DNA of 64,000 nucleotides from Pseudomonas sp. FeN3W (GTDB taxonomy: Bacteria; Pseudomonadota; Gammaproteobacteria; Pseudomonadales; Pseudomonadaceae): NCBI GenBank assembly GCA_030263805.2, contig CP136010.1:248001-312000 (forward strand). Direction: 5' to 3'. The first letter of the stretch is position 1, and every line of letters starts with the position of its first letter. Shown piece by piece: positions 16,749-25,279 of the stretch. The notes under the pieces were generated by a model. That model was not told the DNA's origin and did not search any database. It saw only the letters and a program-made list of their open reading frames with translations. Position numbers and translations under genes: made by a program.

Positions 16749-17993
16749 TCAGGCGGGTAGGCTCAAGCCGGCCAGGGACACAGCGGGTGGCGATCCGCCG
16801 ATTAAGCTGGTGAGCAGGTCGGCGCTGCCGCAGGCCAGGGTGAAGCCGAGGCTGCCGTGGCCGACGTTGAGCCAGAGATTGTCGAATCCGCTACGGCCGA
16901 TCAGCGGCGTACCTTGGGGCGTCGCCGGGCGCAGTCCTGCCCACTGCTGCGCGTGTTGGTAGTCGCCGGCCCCGGGGAAGGTCGCGCCAGCCAGACGCTG
17001 CAGGGTGGCGATGCGTCTCTGATTGAGCCCGGCATCCCAGCCGGCGATATCCACCATCGCCGCGACGCGCAGTTGCTCATCGAGGCGGGCGTAGACGACC
17101 TTGTTGTCGTAATCGGTAACGTTGGTCTGCGGCACGCGGTCCTGGTTGGCCAGCGCAACGGTCAGGCTGTAACCCTTGAGCGGGTAAATCGGCAGGTCGA
17201 TACCCAACGGCCGAAGCAGCCCGACACTGCCGGTGCCGGCCGCCACGACTAGATGATCAACGGCGACTTCATCGTGCCCGAGCACGACCGCGCGGACGCG
17301 CTTGCCTTCTGTGCGCAATGCGTTCACCGATTGCCCGATATGCAGACGAAACTGAGCTGATGCGCGCAGGCGCCGCAGCAATTCAGTGCAGAACAGATGG
17401 CAATCGGCAACCTCGTCGCCGGGCGAATAGATGCCGCCCTGCAGCGATGCCGCCAACGGCGCCAGCGCCGGCTCGACGTCGACGCACTGCGCGGCATCCA
17501 GCAGCCGCTGCCCGGAAGCGTCGTCGATGGCCGCCGCGCCTTTGTGCAGGCTGTGTTGATCGCGATAGATCACCAGCTTGCCGTTGGCGCGCCAGGCGAA
17601 GCCGTCCAGTTGGTCCTGCTCGCGCCAGTTGCGCAGGATCTGCTGGCTGTGCAGGGCGAGCCGCAGCAAGTGAGCCGCGTTGCGCCGGTTGACAGAGCGC
17701 CGGCATGCCAGCAGGAATTTCAGGCACCAGCGCCACTGGTGCAGGCTCGCCTGCGGTCGAAAGCGCAGCGGGGCATCGGCTCCGCGCAGCATCCAGCCAA
17801 TCGCCTGCAGCGGCACGCCGGCATCGGCCAGAGGCGAAACGTAGCGGTAGCTGAGCTGCCCGCCATTGGCGAAGCTGGTTTCCAGGGCGACGTCGTCGCG
17901 CCGTTCGATCAGCTCGACACTATGCCCCTGGCGCAGCAATGAATAGGCGGTGGCAAGCCCGATGACACCTGCGCCGATGACTGCTACCCGCAT
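16749..17993 (-). CDS. D-amino acid dehydrogenase (DadA-like) FAD oxidoreductase
   Basis: A 414-residue DAO-family flavoprotein with the FAD motif GAGVIGLATAY at residues 7-17, a GDEVAD segment, YPLKGYSLTV, and the C-terminal motif LNVGHGSLGFTLACGSADLL typical of DadA. DadA oxidises D-amino acids to 2-oxo acids with electrons passed to the quinone pool at the inner membrane. No alr/racemase gene is adjacent, so this is probably a paralogue of the main dadA. It is first in the dadA-like/ridA/TAXI unit and divergent from a LysR regulator. AGGAG precedes the ATG. Confidence 0.9.
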   Translation of the reverse strand: MRVAVIGAGVIGLATAYSLLRQGHSVELIERRDDVALETSFANGGQLSYRYVSPLADAGVPLQAIGWMLRGADAPLRFRPQASLHQWRWCLKFLLACRRSVNRRNAAHLLRLALHSQQILRNWREQDQLDGFAWRANGKLVIYRDQHSLHKGAAAIDDASGQRLLDAAQCVDVEPALAPLAASLQGGIYSPGDEVADCHLFCTELLRRLRASAQFRLHIGQSVNALRTEGKRVRAVVLGHDEVAVDHLVVAAGTGSVGLLRPLGIDLPIYPLKGYSLTVALANQDRVPQTNVTDYDNKVVYARLDEQLRVAAMVDIAGWDAGLNQRRIATLQRLAGATFPGAGDYQHAQQWAGLRPATPQGTPLIGRSGFDNLWLNVGHGSLGFTLACGSADLLTSLIGGSPPAVSLAGLSLPA

Positions 17994-18071
17994 GCAATTG
18001 CTCCTGCGACTCGATCAGCGCAGCCTAGGCCGCGGGCCAGCGAGGCGGCCAATGAAAGGATGGAGCGCTCC

Positions 18072-18088
18072 CATAACCTGCGGTTATG
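18072..18088. promoter_or_regulatory. LysR-type operator
   Basis: CATAACCTGCGGTTATG is a perfect inverted repeat (7+3+7) and fits the LysR T-N11-A box. It lies 26 bases before the regulator start and about 80 from the DadA-like start, suited to autoregulation plus control of the divergent unit. Confidence 0.7.
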
Positions 18089-18114
18089 CTCGATTGACTG
18101 AAGGAGGGCAGTGC

Positions 18115-19023
18115 ATGCGGTTGCGTCATATCGAACTGTTCCAGGCGATCCTGCAAACCGGCAGCCTGACGGCTGCGGCCGAGCTGCTGCATATCTCCCA
18201 GCCGGCGGCGAGCAAGATTCTCAAGCATGCCGAGCAGCAACTGGGCTTTGCGCTGTTCGACCGGGTGCGCGGCAAGCTACAGCCCACCGCCGAAGCGCGG
18301 GTACTGCAGCAGCAGACCGAACGCCTGGCCATCGACCTGCAGAATCTGCGGCGGCTTGCAGACAGTCTCGGCCGGGGCGAGGAGTGCGCATTACGTCTGA
18401 TCTGCACGCCGGCCTTGGCTCAGGCGCTGCTGCCACAAGCGCTGCGCGTCTGGCGCGAGCGTTTTCCGCGCACGGTCTGTCAGCTCGCCACGCAGCACAC
18501 GACGGAAATCGTCGAAGCCCTGTTGCTGCGTGAAGCCGATCTCGGGTTGACGTCACAGGCGGTAGAGCATCCGGGGCTGACCAGCCAATTGTTGGCCGAG
18601 GGCCGTATGCGCGTGATCGCGCCACCTGGCTGGTGGCAGCCCGACGAACTGCACAGCCCGCTGCGGCTGCAGGCATTGGCGGGCAAAGCGCTGATCGGTA
18701 TCGACGCCCGCGATGCGCTGGGCAGCCTGTTGCGTGGCCACATTGAGGAGCTCGATCCGCCGCCGCACGTCGTTACCTGGGTGCAGACCTACCAGTTGGC
18801 GCGGCAGCTGGTGTCATCGGGACAGGGGGTGGCACTGGTCGATCCGTTCACCGCGCTGGCGGCCAATGGTGGCGAGGTACAGACCCGCCTGCTCGAGCCG
18901 GCCATCAGCGTGCCGGTCTATGCGCTGAGCCGTGTTCACGAGCAGCCGCTGCCGGCGCAGGCGATGCTGCTCGAGCAGCTCGGCACCCAGGCCGAGCGAC
19001 TGCTGCAGGATGGGCACAACTGA
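18115..19023 (+). CDS. LysR family transcriptional regulator
   Basis: A 302-residue regulator. The N-terminal winged helix (RHIELFQAILQTGSLTAAAE, then HISQPAASKILKHAEQQLG) is a classical LysR DNA-binding domain, followed by a substrate-binding-like effector domain. The ATG at 18115 is preceded by AAGGAGGGCAGTGC; a longer in-frame start would include the operator. It is divergent from the DadA-like/ridA/TAXI genes and probably regulates them in response to an amino acid. Confidence 0.92.
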   Translation: MRLRHIELFQAILQTGSLTAAAELLHISQPAASKILKHAEQQLGFALFDRVRGKLQPTAEARVLQQQTERLAIDLQNLRRLADSLGRGEECALRLICTPALAQALLPQALRVWRERFPRTVCQLATQHTTEIVEALLLREADLGLTSQAVEHPGLTSQLLAEGRMRVIAPPGWWQPDELHSPLRLQALAGKALIGIDARDALGSLLRGHIEELDPPPHVVTWVQTYQLARQLVSSGQGVALVDPFTALAANGGEVQTRLLEPAISVPVYALSRVHEQPLPAQAMLLEQLGTQAERLLQDGHN

Positions 19024-19064
19024 GCGGTCACGCGCTACCATGGCGGCTTTTGCGCCGGACGATC

Positions 19065-20174
19065 ATGCACCTCGAATCGCCCCTTGAACGCTACCAGCAG
19101 GCCATCGCACAAGAAGGTTTCGTTGCCGATGCGGCGCAGCAGCGCGCCGTTGCACGGCTTCAGGCCTGTCATGAGGCGCTGCTTTCAGGTGCGGGCCTGC
19201 CGCTTGGCGTCTACCTATGGGGACCGGTCGGGCGTGGCAAGACCTGGCTGATGGACCTGTTTCACGCAAGCCTGACGGTCCCGTCGCGTCGGCAGCATTT
19301 CCACCATTTCATGCGCTGGATGCATATCCGGCTGTTCCAGCTCAACGGCACGGCAGATCCGTTGCAGGCCCTGGCCAAAGAACTTTCGCAAGAGATTCGT
19401 GTGCTCTGCTTCGACGAGCTGTTCGTCGGCGACATCGGCGACGCGATCATTCTGGGACGCCTGTTCCAGGTGCTCTTCGAGCACGGCGTGGTGATCGTCG
19501 CGACCTCCAACCAGCCGCCGGAGCAGCTGTACGCCGACGGCTTCAACCGCGAGCGTTTTCTGCCGGCCATCGACGCCATCGTGCAACACATGCATGTGGT
19601 GGATGTGGATGGTGGCGCCGATCACCGCCTGCGTCCCGGCGCTGCACTGCAGCGCTACTGGATCGCCCCGCCCGACAGTGGCAGTGCACTGGTCGCGACG
19701 TTCGAGGCGCTGGCCGATGGAGCGTTCAGCATCGAGCCATTGGCCCTCAGCCGTCGCCAGCTCGACGTCGTGCGGCGTAGCGAATCGGTGCTCTGGTGCC
19801 GCTTCGCCGATCTGTGCGAGCAGCCGTTTTCGGCGCTGGACTTCATCGAGCTGTGCGACCGTTTCGCAGCGATCCTGATTGGTGGCGTGCCGAGGTTGGG
19901 CGGCACGCAGCGCGATGGGCGCATTGCCCGCGGCACCGAGGATGGAGCCGCGCGGGTCGAGACGGGCGACCGTCAACTGCCCAGGCTCGCCGCGCGGGAT
20001 GATGCCGTGTGCCGCTTCATCGCGCTGGTGGACGAGTGCTACGACCGGCGGATTCCGCTGTATATCGAAGCCGAGGTGGCCCTGGACGAGCTGTATACCG
20101 AGGGGTATCTGGCGTTCCCGTTCCGCCGCACGCTCAGTCGTCTGCGAGAAATGCAGCTGCAACGCTTTGGCTAA
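19065..20174 (+). CDS. zapE: ZapE-type AFG1/Lace1 family ATPase
   Basis: A 369-residue P-loop ATPase: Walker A GPVGRGKTWLMDLF (about residues 53-66) and Walker B LCFDELFVGDIGDA, then the sensor VATSNQPPEQLY. In E. coli ZapE destabilises FtsZ rings during division under stress. The gene begins at ATG 19065, although an in-frame TTG exists at 19050. It lacks the usual divisome or rplM/rpsI neighbourhood, so it could be a second copy. It follows the LysR gene by 41 bases and converges on ppiC with 8 bases between. Confidence 0.87.
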   Translation: MHLESPLERYQQAIAQEGFVADAAQQRAVARLQACHEALLSGAGLPLGVYLWGPVGRGKTWLMDLFHASLTVPSRRQHFHHFMRWMHIRLFQLNGTADPLQALAKELSQEIRVLCFDELFVGDIGDAIILGRLFQVLFEHGVVIVATSNQPPEQLYADGFNRERFLPAIDAIVQHMHVVDVDGGADHRLRPGAALQRYWIAPPDSGSALVATFEALADGAFSIEPLALSRRQLDVVRRSESVLWCRFADLCEQPFSALDFIELCDRFAAILIGGVPRLGGTQRDGRIARGTEDGAARVETGDRQLPRLAARDDAVCRFIALVDECYDRRIPLYIEAEVALDELYTEGYLAFPFRRTLSRLREMQLQRFG

Positions 20175-20182
20175 GCGCCAGC

Positions 20183-20461
20183 TCAGTCGCGGTAGAACAC
20201 CTGCACCAGGTGGTAGCCGAACTGGCTCTTTACCGGGCCGTGCACCTCACGCAGCGGCTTCTTGAAAATCACCTGATCGATGCTGCGCACCATCTGCCCT
20301 GGGCGCACTTCGCCGAGATCGCCACCTTTCTTGCCGGACGGGCAGGTCGAATATTTGCGCGCCAGCACGTCGAACGCCTCGCCATTGGCGATGCGCTTTT
20401 TCAGCTGCGTGGCTTCGGCCTCGGTCTTGACCAGAATGTGGCGGCACATGGCTTTGGGCAT
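20183..20461 (-). CDS. ppiC: Peptidyl-prolyl cis-trans isomerase, PpiC-type parvulin
   Basis: A 92-residue single-domain parvulin without signal peptide: RHILVKTEAEATQLKK, CPSGKKGGDLGEVRPGQMV and QFGYHLVQVFYRD are the family core motifs, and length equals E. coli PpiC (93 aa). It would catalyse proline isomerisation in the cytoplasm. It stands alone, divergent from gluconokinase, and converges on zapE. Confidence 0.95.
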   Translation of the reverse strand: MPKAMCRHILVKTEAEATQLKKRIANGEAFDVLARKYSTCPSGKKGGDLGEVRPGQMVRSIDQVIFKKPLREVHGPVKSQFGYHLVQVFYRD

Positions 20462-20589
20462 GCTCGGTGTCCTCGATTGCACAGGGGCGCGATTGTAGTC
20501 GCGCCACCGCGAATGTCGACCGCAATGCCGCAGCGAAACAACCGTTTCGTTGGTGCACGGTCGACGAGCGGTAGTTTTATCGTGTTGCG

Positions 20590-20603
20590 TGATAGCGCTA
20601 ACA
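20590..20603. promoter_or_regulatory. LacI/GntR-type operator upstream of gntK
   Basis: TGATAGCGCTAACA is a near-palindrome with the central CpG typical of LacI-family sites, 35 bases before the gluconokinase start. The same site with one change recurs before the TRAP genes (21219-21232), and a LacI-family regulator is encoded downstream at 24236. Confidence 0.7.
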
Positions 20604-20637
20604 TCTGGCCAAACAAGCAAAACAATGGGTTCTTCGC

Positions 20638-21246
20638 ATGCCTTCAGTGCACACCTCAAAGGCTTCCGCGCTTCCGGTGTTGGTCGTCATGGGCGTCAGC
20701 GGTTCCGGCAAGACGGACACCAGCCACGCCGTAGCCGATGCGCTCGGCCTGCCGCACATCGAAGCAGACAACTTTCACCCGGCAGAGAACGTGGCGCGCA
20801 TGCGCGCCGGCACGCCACTGTCCGATGCCGACCGCGTGGAGTGGCTGCATGCGCTGATCGCTGAAATGCAGCGCACTTTAGCGGCGGGCAGCGGCTTCGT
20901 GCTGGCTTGCTCGGCGCTCAAGCGCAGCTATCGAGAGTTGCTGCGCAGTGCGGTTCCAGAGCTGCGCTTCGCCCATCTGGCCATCGATTACGAAACCGCC
21001 GTGCAGCGCGTAGGCGGACGGCCGGGGCATTTCATGCCGATCTCCCTGGTCGACAGCCAGTTCGCCACCCTCGAATCACCCGAGGGTGAACCCGGCGTAT
21101 TGACGGTGGATGCCAGTCAACCGCGCGAGGTCGTCTTGCGCCAGATCGTTGAATGGATGCAGGGCGCCGGTCTGGATGAGCTCATCGAAACCCGTGTCGA
21201 TCTTTCCTCGCGTCCGTTTGATAGCGCTACCACGGCGCCGCTTTGA
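20638..21246 (+). CDS. gntK: Gluconokinase
   Basis: A 202-residue kinase with the P-loop GVSGSGKT (residues 19-26) and the family motifs EADNFHPAENVARMRAGTPL and CSALKRSYRELLR. It phosphorylates D-gluconate to 6-phosphogluconate, feeding the Entner-Doudoroff pathway. About 25 residues at the C-terminus extend past the usual end of the family, and their DNA contains an operator for the downstream genes. No strong ribosome binding site is visible at the ATG. Upstream is a LacI-type operator; downstream are TRAP transporter genes. Confidence 0.94.
   Translation: MPSVHTSKASALPVLVVMGVSGSGKTDTSHAVADALGLPHIEADNFHPAENVARMRAGTPLSDADRVEWLHALIAEMQRTLAAGSGFVLACSALKRSYRELLRSAVPELRFAHLAIDYETAVQRVGGRPGHFMPISLVDSQFATLESPEGEPGVLTVDASQPREVVLRQIVEWMQGAGLDELIETRVDLSSRPFDSATTAPL
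21219..21232. promoter_or_regulatory. LacI/GntR-type operator inside the 3' end of gntK
   Basis: TGATAGCGCTACCA matches the site before gntK in 13 of 14 positions and lies immediately before the first TRAP transporter gene, so it may allow separate control of the transporter. Confidence 0.6.
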
Positions 21247-21767
21247 CCAACGAGCCGATCTACAGCGGCACGGTCGCTCAGCACTTCGACCGCCTGACCG
21301 ACTGGCTGATGGCCGCGCTGATGGCCTTCATGGTCATCGTGGTGTTCTCCAGCGTGGTACTGCGCTACGCCTTCGGCACCGGCTGGACCGGTGCCGAGGA
21401 GCTGTCGCGGCTGGCGTTCGTCTGGCTGGTGTTCGTCGGCGTCGCTTCCAGCATGCGCCGCGGCGAGCTGATGAGTTTCTCCATGCTGCGCGACCGTTTC
21501 CCGCGATTCTTTCGCCGCGTCGTCGACTCCCTCAGCTGGCTGCTGGTGGCAGCTGCGAGCTGCTTGGCGGCCTGGGGCGGTTGGAACCAGATGCAGTTCG
21601 GCTGGACCATCAACAGCCCGGTGGTCGGTTATCCGCTGGGCCTGGCGATGCTGCCCGTGGCCGCCAGCATGGTCGCGCTGGCGGTACTGGCGCTGGTGCA
21701 GCTGGTGAATGTCTGGCGGCGCGATCAGCCATCGGCCACTGCCGCTGCGAATGTCACCGCGGACTGA
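21243..21767 (+). CDS. TRAP transporter small permease subunit (DctQ family)
   Basis: A 174-residue protein with four membrane helices (about residues 21-43, 53-72, 95-115 and 130-150), the DctQ pattern, including VLRYAFGTGWTGAEELSR. The likely start is a TTG at 21243 overlapping the gntK stop (TTGA); the first in-frame ATG is about 23 residues in and would remove part of the N-terminal segment before helix 1. With the M and P subunits next to it, it forms a sodium-dependent secondary importer of an organic acid, inferred to be gluconate or a related sugar acid from its neighbours. Confidence 0.88.
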   Translation: MTNEPIYSGTVAQHFDRLTDWLMAALMAFMVIVVFSSVVLRYAFGTGWTGAEELSRLAFVWLVFVGVASSMRRGELMSFSMLRDRFPRFFRRVVDSLSWLLVAAASCLAAWGGWNQMQFGWTINSPVVGYPLGLAMLPVAASMVALAVLALVQLVNVWRRDQPSATAAANVTAD

Positions 21768-21818
21768 AGCGACGCCGCATTCAGAACAATACGGGCACTG
21801 CCCAACCGAGGACCTTTC

Positions 21819-23096
21819 ATGACCGTCGTCGTCTTCCTTTCATCGCTGCTGGGCTTCATGACGCTTGGCATGCCCATCGCCTTCGCGCTGCTGCTCACCG
21901 GCTCGGTGCTGATGTGGTACCTGGATTTCTGGGACGTGCAGCTCTTGGCGCAGAACCTGCAGGCCGGCGCTGACAGCTTCCCGCTGCTGGCGGTGCCGTT
22001 CTTCATTCTTGCCGGCGAACTGATGAATGCCGGCGGCATCTCGCGGCGCATCATCGCCATGGCGCAGGCCTATTTCGGTCACAAGCGTGGCGGCCTGGGC
22101 TACGTGGCGATTGCCGCTTCGGTGCTGCTGGCCAGCATGTCCGGCTCGGCGTTGGCCGATACCGCCGCGCTGGCGACGCTGCTGCTGCCGATGATGCGCG
22201 AGCGCGGTTACCCGCTGAGTTCGTCATCGGGCCTGGTGGCGGCGGGCGGGATCATCGCGCCGATCATTCCACCCTCCATGCCGTTCGTGATCTACGGCGT
22301 GGTGACCGGCACGTCGATCAGCCAGCTGTTTCTCGCCGGCATGGTGCCTGGGCTGATCATGGGCATGGGCCTGATCGTCGCCTGGACGTTGATCGCCCGG
22401 CGCATCGACGAGCCGAAGCAGGAAAAGGCCAGCGCCGCCGAGCGCCGTCGCGTGCTGGTGGATGGCGCGGCCGCACTGATGCTGCCGGTGATCATCGTCG
22501 GCGGGTTGCGTGGCGGTCTGTTCACTCCGACGGAAGCGGCGGTGGTCGCCGCCGTCTATGCCCTGGCCGTTTCGACACTGCTGTATCGCGAGCTGAACTG
22601 GGTCGGGCTGGTCGAGGTGCTGACCCGGGCCAGCCGCACCACGGCCTCGGTGATGTTTCTCTGCGCCGCAGCGACGGTGTCGGCCTACATGATCACCCTG
22701 GCGCAACTGCCCGACGAGATCGCGGCAATGCTCGGCCCGCTGGCGCAGGACCCGAAACTGCTGATGATCGCCATCATGCTGCTGATGATCGCCGTCGGCA
22801 TGGTGCTGGACCTGACGCCGACCATCCTGATCCTCGGCCCGGTGCTGGCGCCGATCGCGATCAAGGCCGGCATCGATCCGGTGTACTTCGGCGTGATGTT
22901 CGTGCTGATCGGCTCCATCGGGCTGATCACGCCACCGGTGGGCACGGTGCTCAACGTGGTTGGCGGCATCGGCCGACTGCGCATGGAAACCCTGGTGCGT
23001 GGCGTGATGCCGTTCTTCCTTATCTATCTGGTGATCGTCGGGCTGCTCATCGCCGTGCCCTCGATCATCACCGTACCCCTGGCCTGGCTGCGGTAA
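21819..23096 (+). CDS. TRAP transporter large permease subunit (DctM family)
   Basis: A 425-residue inner-membrane protein with about twelve hydrophobic segments. Family motifs include GMPIAFALLLTGSVLMWY, SGSALADTAALATLLLPMM and GGIIAPIIPPSMPFVIYGV. It is the substrate-translocating subunit and works with the DctQ and DctP proteins on either side. It is 51 bases downstream of dctQ with GAGGACC before the ATG. Confidence 0.95.
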   Translation: MTVVVFLSSLLGFMTLGMPIAFALLLTGSVLMWYLDFWDVQLLAQNLQAGADSFPLLAVPFFILAGELMNAGGISRRIIAMAQAYFGHKRGGLGYVAIAASVLLASMSGSALADTAALATLLLPMMRERGYPLSSSSGLVAAGGIIAPIIPPSMPFVIYGVVTGTSISQLFLAGMVPGLIMGMGLIVAWTLIARRIDEPKQEKASAAERRRVLVDGAAALMLPVIIVGGLRGGLFTPTEAAVVAAVYALAVSTLLYRELNWVGLVEVLTRASRTTASVMFLCAAATVSAYMITLAQLPDEIAAMLGPLAQDPKLLMIAIMLLMIAVGMVLDLTPTILILGPVLAPIAIKAGIDPVYFGVMFVLIGSIGLITPPVGTVLNVVGGIGRLRMETLVRGVMPFFLIYLVIVGLLIAVPSIITVPLAWLR

Positions 23097-23138
23097 CCGC
23101 CGGTCATGCAACCCCCAGCGCTCAACAATCCAACGTCC

Positions 23139-23149
23139 AACAACAAGAA
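23139..23149 (+). promoter_or_regulatory. Crc/Hfq-type A-rich motif at the dctP ribosome binding site
   Basis: AACAACAAGAA contains two overlapping AANAANAA matches and runs into the AAGAAGG Shine-Dalgarno of the binding-protein gene. In Pseudomonas such motifs recruit Hfq with Crc and repress translation when preferred carbon is present; here that is inference. Confidence 0.6.
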
Positions 23150-23160
23150 GGTACCGCGAC

Positions 23161-24177
23161 ATGAAACGACTCCTCATCAGCACCCTGGCCGCCGCCTTGC
23201 TCGGCAGCACGCTCAGCCTTGGTTACGCGCAGGCGGCGGACGACATCCGCCCACGCATGATCCGCTTCGGCTACGGGCTCAACGAAGACAGCAACCAGGG
23301 CAGGGCAGCCAAGCTACTGGCCGAGGAAGTGGCCAAGGCCTCGGGTGGCAAGCTGAAGGTGCGCACCTTCGCCTCCGCCAGCCTCGGTTCCGACGACCAG
23401 ATGCAGAGCGCGCTGATCGGCGGCGCGCAGGAGATGATGGTCGGCTCGACCGCGACGCTGGTCGGCATCAGCAAGGAGATGGCGGTGTGGGATACGCCGT
23501 TCCTGTTCACCGATCCGCGCCAGGCCGATCAGGTACTGGACGGCCCGGTAGGTCGGCAGGTGATGGACAAGCTCGAGGAGAAGGGCCTGGTCGGACTGGT
23601 GTACTGGGAGAACGGTTTTCGCAACGTGACCAACAGTGCGCGGCCGATCGAGAAGCTCGAGGATTTCGAAGGCATCAAGCTGCGCGTGATGCCCAATCCG
23701 GTGTTCATCGACACCTTCAAGCGCATGGGCGCCAACGCGGTGCCGCTGCCGTTCTCCGAGCTGTTCACCGCGCTGGAAACCAAGGCGGTCGACGGTCAGG
23801 AAAACCCCTACAACACCATCCTGTCCTCCAAGTTCTATGAAGTGCAGAAGTACCTGAGCGTGACCAATCACGTCTACAGCCCCTGGATCGTCACGGTGTC
23901 CAAGCGCTGGTGGGACGGACTGTCCGAGACCGAGCAGGGCATTCTCATGGACGCTGCGGAAAAGGCACGCGACGCCGAGCGCGAGGACACCCGTCGCGAG
24001 GCCAGCCAGGCGCTGGCGGCACTGAAGGAGCGTGGCATGCAGATCAACGAGGTCAGTCCCGAGGAAATCCAGCGCATGCGCGAGCAGGCGCAGCCGGCGA
24101 TCCAGACGGTGATCGATACCGTCGGCCAGGAGCTGTTCGATCAGGTGCAGGCCGAGGTGGAAAAGGTCGCGCTCTAG
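23161..24177 (+). CDS. TRAP transporter substrate-binding protein (DctP family)
   Basis: A 338-residue periplasmic protein. The signal peptide covers about residues 1-26 (ending YAQA). The DctP core is present, with the substrate-carboxylate-binding Arg region KLRVMPNPVFIDTFKRMGAN and the PFSELFTALETKAVDGQENP motif. Its ligand is inferred as gluconate or another sugar acid from the gluconokinase and regulator beside it; no canonical GntP permease is present in the unit. The terminator overlaps its stop codon. Confidence 0.93.
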   Translation: MKRLLISTLAAALLGSTLSLGYAQAADDIRPRMIRFGYGLNEDSNQGRAAKLLAEEVAKASGGKLKVRTFASASLGSDDQMQSALIGGAQEMMVGSTATLVGISKEMAVWDTPFLFTDPRQADQVLDGPVGRQVMDKLEEKGLVGLVYWENGFRNVTNSARPIEKLEDFEGIKLRVMPNPVFIDTFKRMGANAVPLPFSELFTALETKAVDGQENPYNTILSSKFYEVQKYLSVTNHVYSPWIVTVSKRWWDGLSETEQGILMDAAEKARDAEREDTRREASQALAALKERGMQINEVSPEEIQRMREQAQPAIQTVIDTVGQELFDQVQAEVEKVAL

Positions 24178-24189
24178 GCGCGACCTTTT
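24161..24189 (+). terminator. Rho-independent terminator after the TRAP operon
   Basis: AAAAGGTCGCG pairs with CGCGACCTTTT around a seven-base loop that includes the dctP stop codon; the T run follows. Confidence 0.8.
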
Positions 24190-24235
24190 CCTGCCCGCTG
24201 CTAGAATTCGCCGCCTTCAATACGCTGGATCGACC

Positions 24236-25255
24236 ATGACCACACGCCGTCGCCGCTCTGCCGAGCGGATAACCCTCTCGGATGTCGCGCGCAGCGCCGG
24301 CTGCTCGCTGATGTCGGCATCCCGCGCGCTGTCGCAACCGGAGCTGGTTTCCGATGCGCTGCGTGAGCGTGTCGAGCAGGCGGTCAAAACGCTTGGCTAT
24401 GTGCCGCATCCGGCGGCGCGCAGCCTGGCCAGTTCGCGCTCCAATCTGGTGGCGGTGATCATCCCTTCGCTGTCCAACGCGGTGTTCGTCGACACCGTCG
24501 AGGCCATCCAGCGAGTGTTGATGCCGGCGGGTTACGAAATGATGATCGGCGTCAGCCACTATCGGCCCGAAGAGGACGAGCGGCTGCTGCGCGCCTATCT
24601 GGCCCATCAGCCGGCCGGCCTGCTGATCACCGGGTTCGAGCGCAGCGACGCTGCGCGTGCGGTGCTGGCCAATTACACCGCACCGATGGTCACCCTGATG
24701 GAGCTGAGCGACCGGCCGGACGACTACTGCGTAGGCTTCTCGCAACTGGAAGCCGGCGCGGCAATGACCCGTACGTTGCTCGAGCGTGGCTACCGTCACG
24801 TCGCTTTCGCCGCCGCGCAGCTCGACCCGCGCACCCTGCAACGCGCCAAAGGCTATCGTCAGGCCATGCGCCAGGCGGGTCGCTATGAGCCGACTCTGGA
24901 GCTGCTGACGCCGCAGCTGTCATCCATCGGTCTTGGCGCAGAGCTGCTGGATCGGCTGCTGGCGCAGCATCCGCAGATCGACGCGGTATTCTTCAACAAC
25001 GACGACCTGGCCCTTGGTGCGCTGTTTCGCGCGCATCAGCTGGGTTTGGATGTGCCGGGGAGGCTGGCGATTGCCGGTTTCAACGACCTACCGGCGGCGG
25101 CCTGGATGCATCCTGCGCTGAGCACGGTACGCACCCGGCGTGGCGAGATTGGTGAGCTGGCGGCGCAGGTGCTGCTGAGCCTGATGCGGGGTCAGCAGCC
25201 GGCCGAGCGTTGTATCGATGTGGGCTTCGAAGTGGTGATGCGCGACAGCGCCTGA
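24236..25255 (+). CDS. gntR: LacI family regulator, probable gluconate repressor
   Basis: A 339-residue regulator with a LacI helix-turn-helix (LSDVARSAGCSLMSASRALS, residues 14-33), the hinge YVPHPAARSLASSRSN and a periplasmic-binding-like effector domain (NDDLALGALFRAHQLGLDVP). It resembles GntR proteins and is next to gluconokinase and TRAP genes bearing TGATAGCGCTANCA operators, so it is the likely repressor relieved by gluconate or its phosphate. It starts 58 bases after the TRAP gene stop, beyond the terminator. Confidence 0.88.
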   Translation: MTTRRRRSAERITLSDVARSAGCSLMSASRALSQPELVSDALRERVEQAVKTLGYVPHPAARSLASSRSNLVAVIIPSLSNAVFVDTVEAIQRVLMPAGYEMMIGVSHYRPEEDERLLRAYLAHQPAGLLITGFERSDAARAVLANYTAPMVTLMELSDRPDDYCVGFSQLEAGAAMTRTLLERGYRHVAFAAAQLDPRTLQRAKGYRQAMRQAGRYEPTLELLTPQLSSIGLGAELLDRLLAQHPQIDAVFFNNDDLALGALFRAHQLGLDVPGRLAIAGFNDLPAAAWMHPALSTVRTRRGEIGELAAQVLLSLMRGQQPAERCIDVGFEVVMRDSA

Positions 25256-25273
25256 GGCGGGCTCACGCCCGCC
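25256..25273. terminator. Hairpin between convergent genes
   Basis: GGCGGGC, tcac, GCCCGCC: a strong 7-bp stem between gntR and the convergent lysR gene. There is no T run on either side, so intrinsic termination is uncertain. Confidence 0.4.
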
Positions 25274-25279
25274 GGGACA

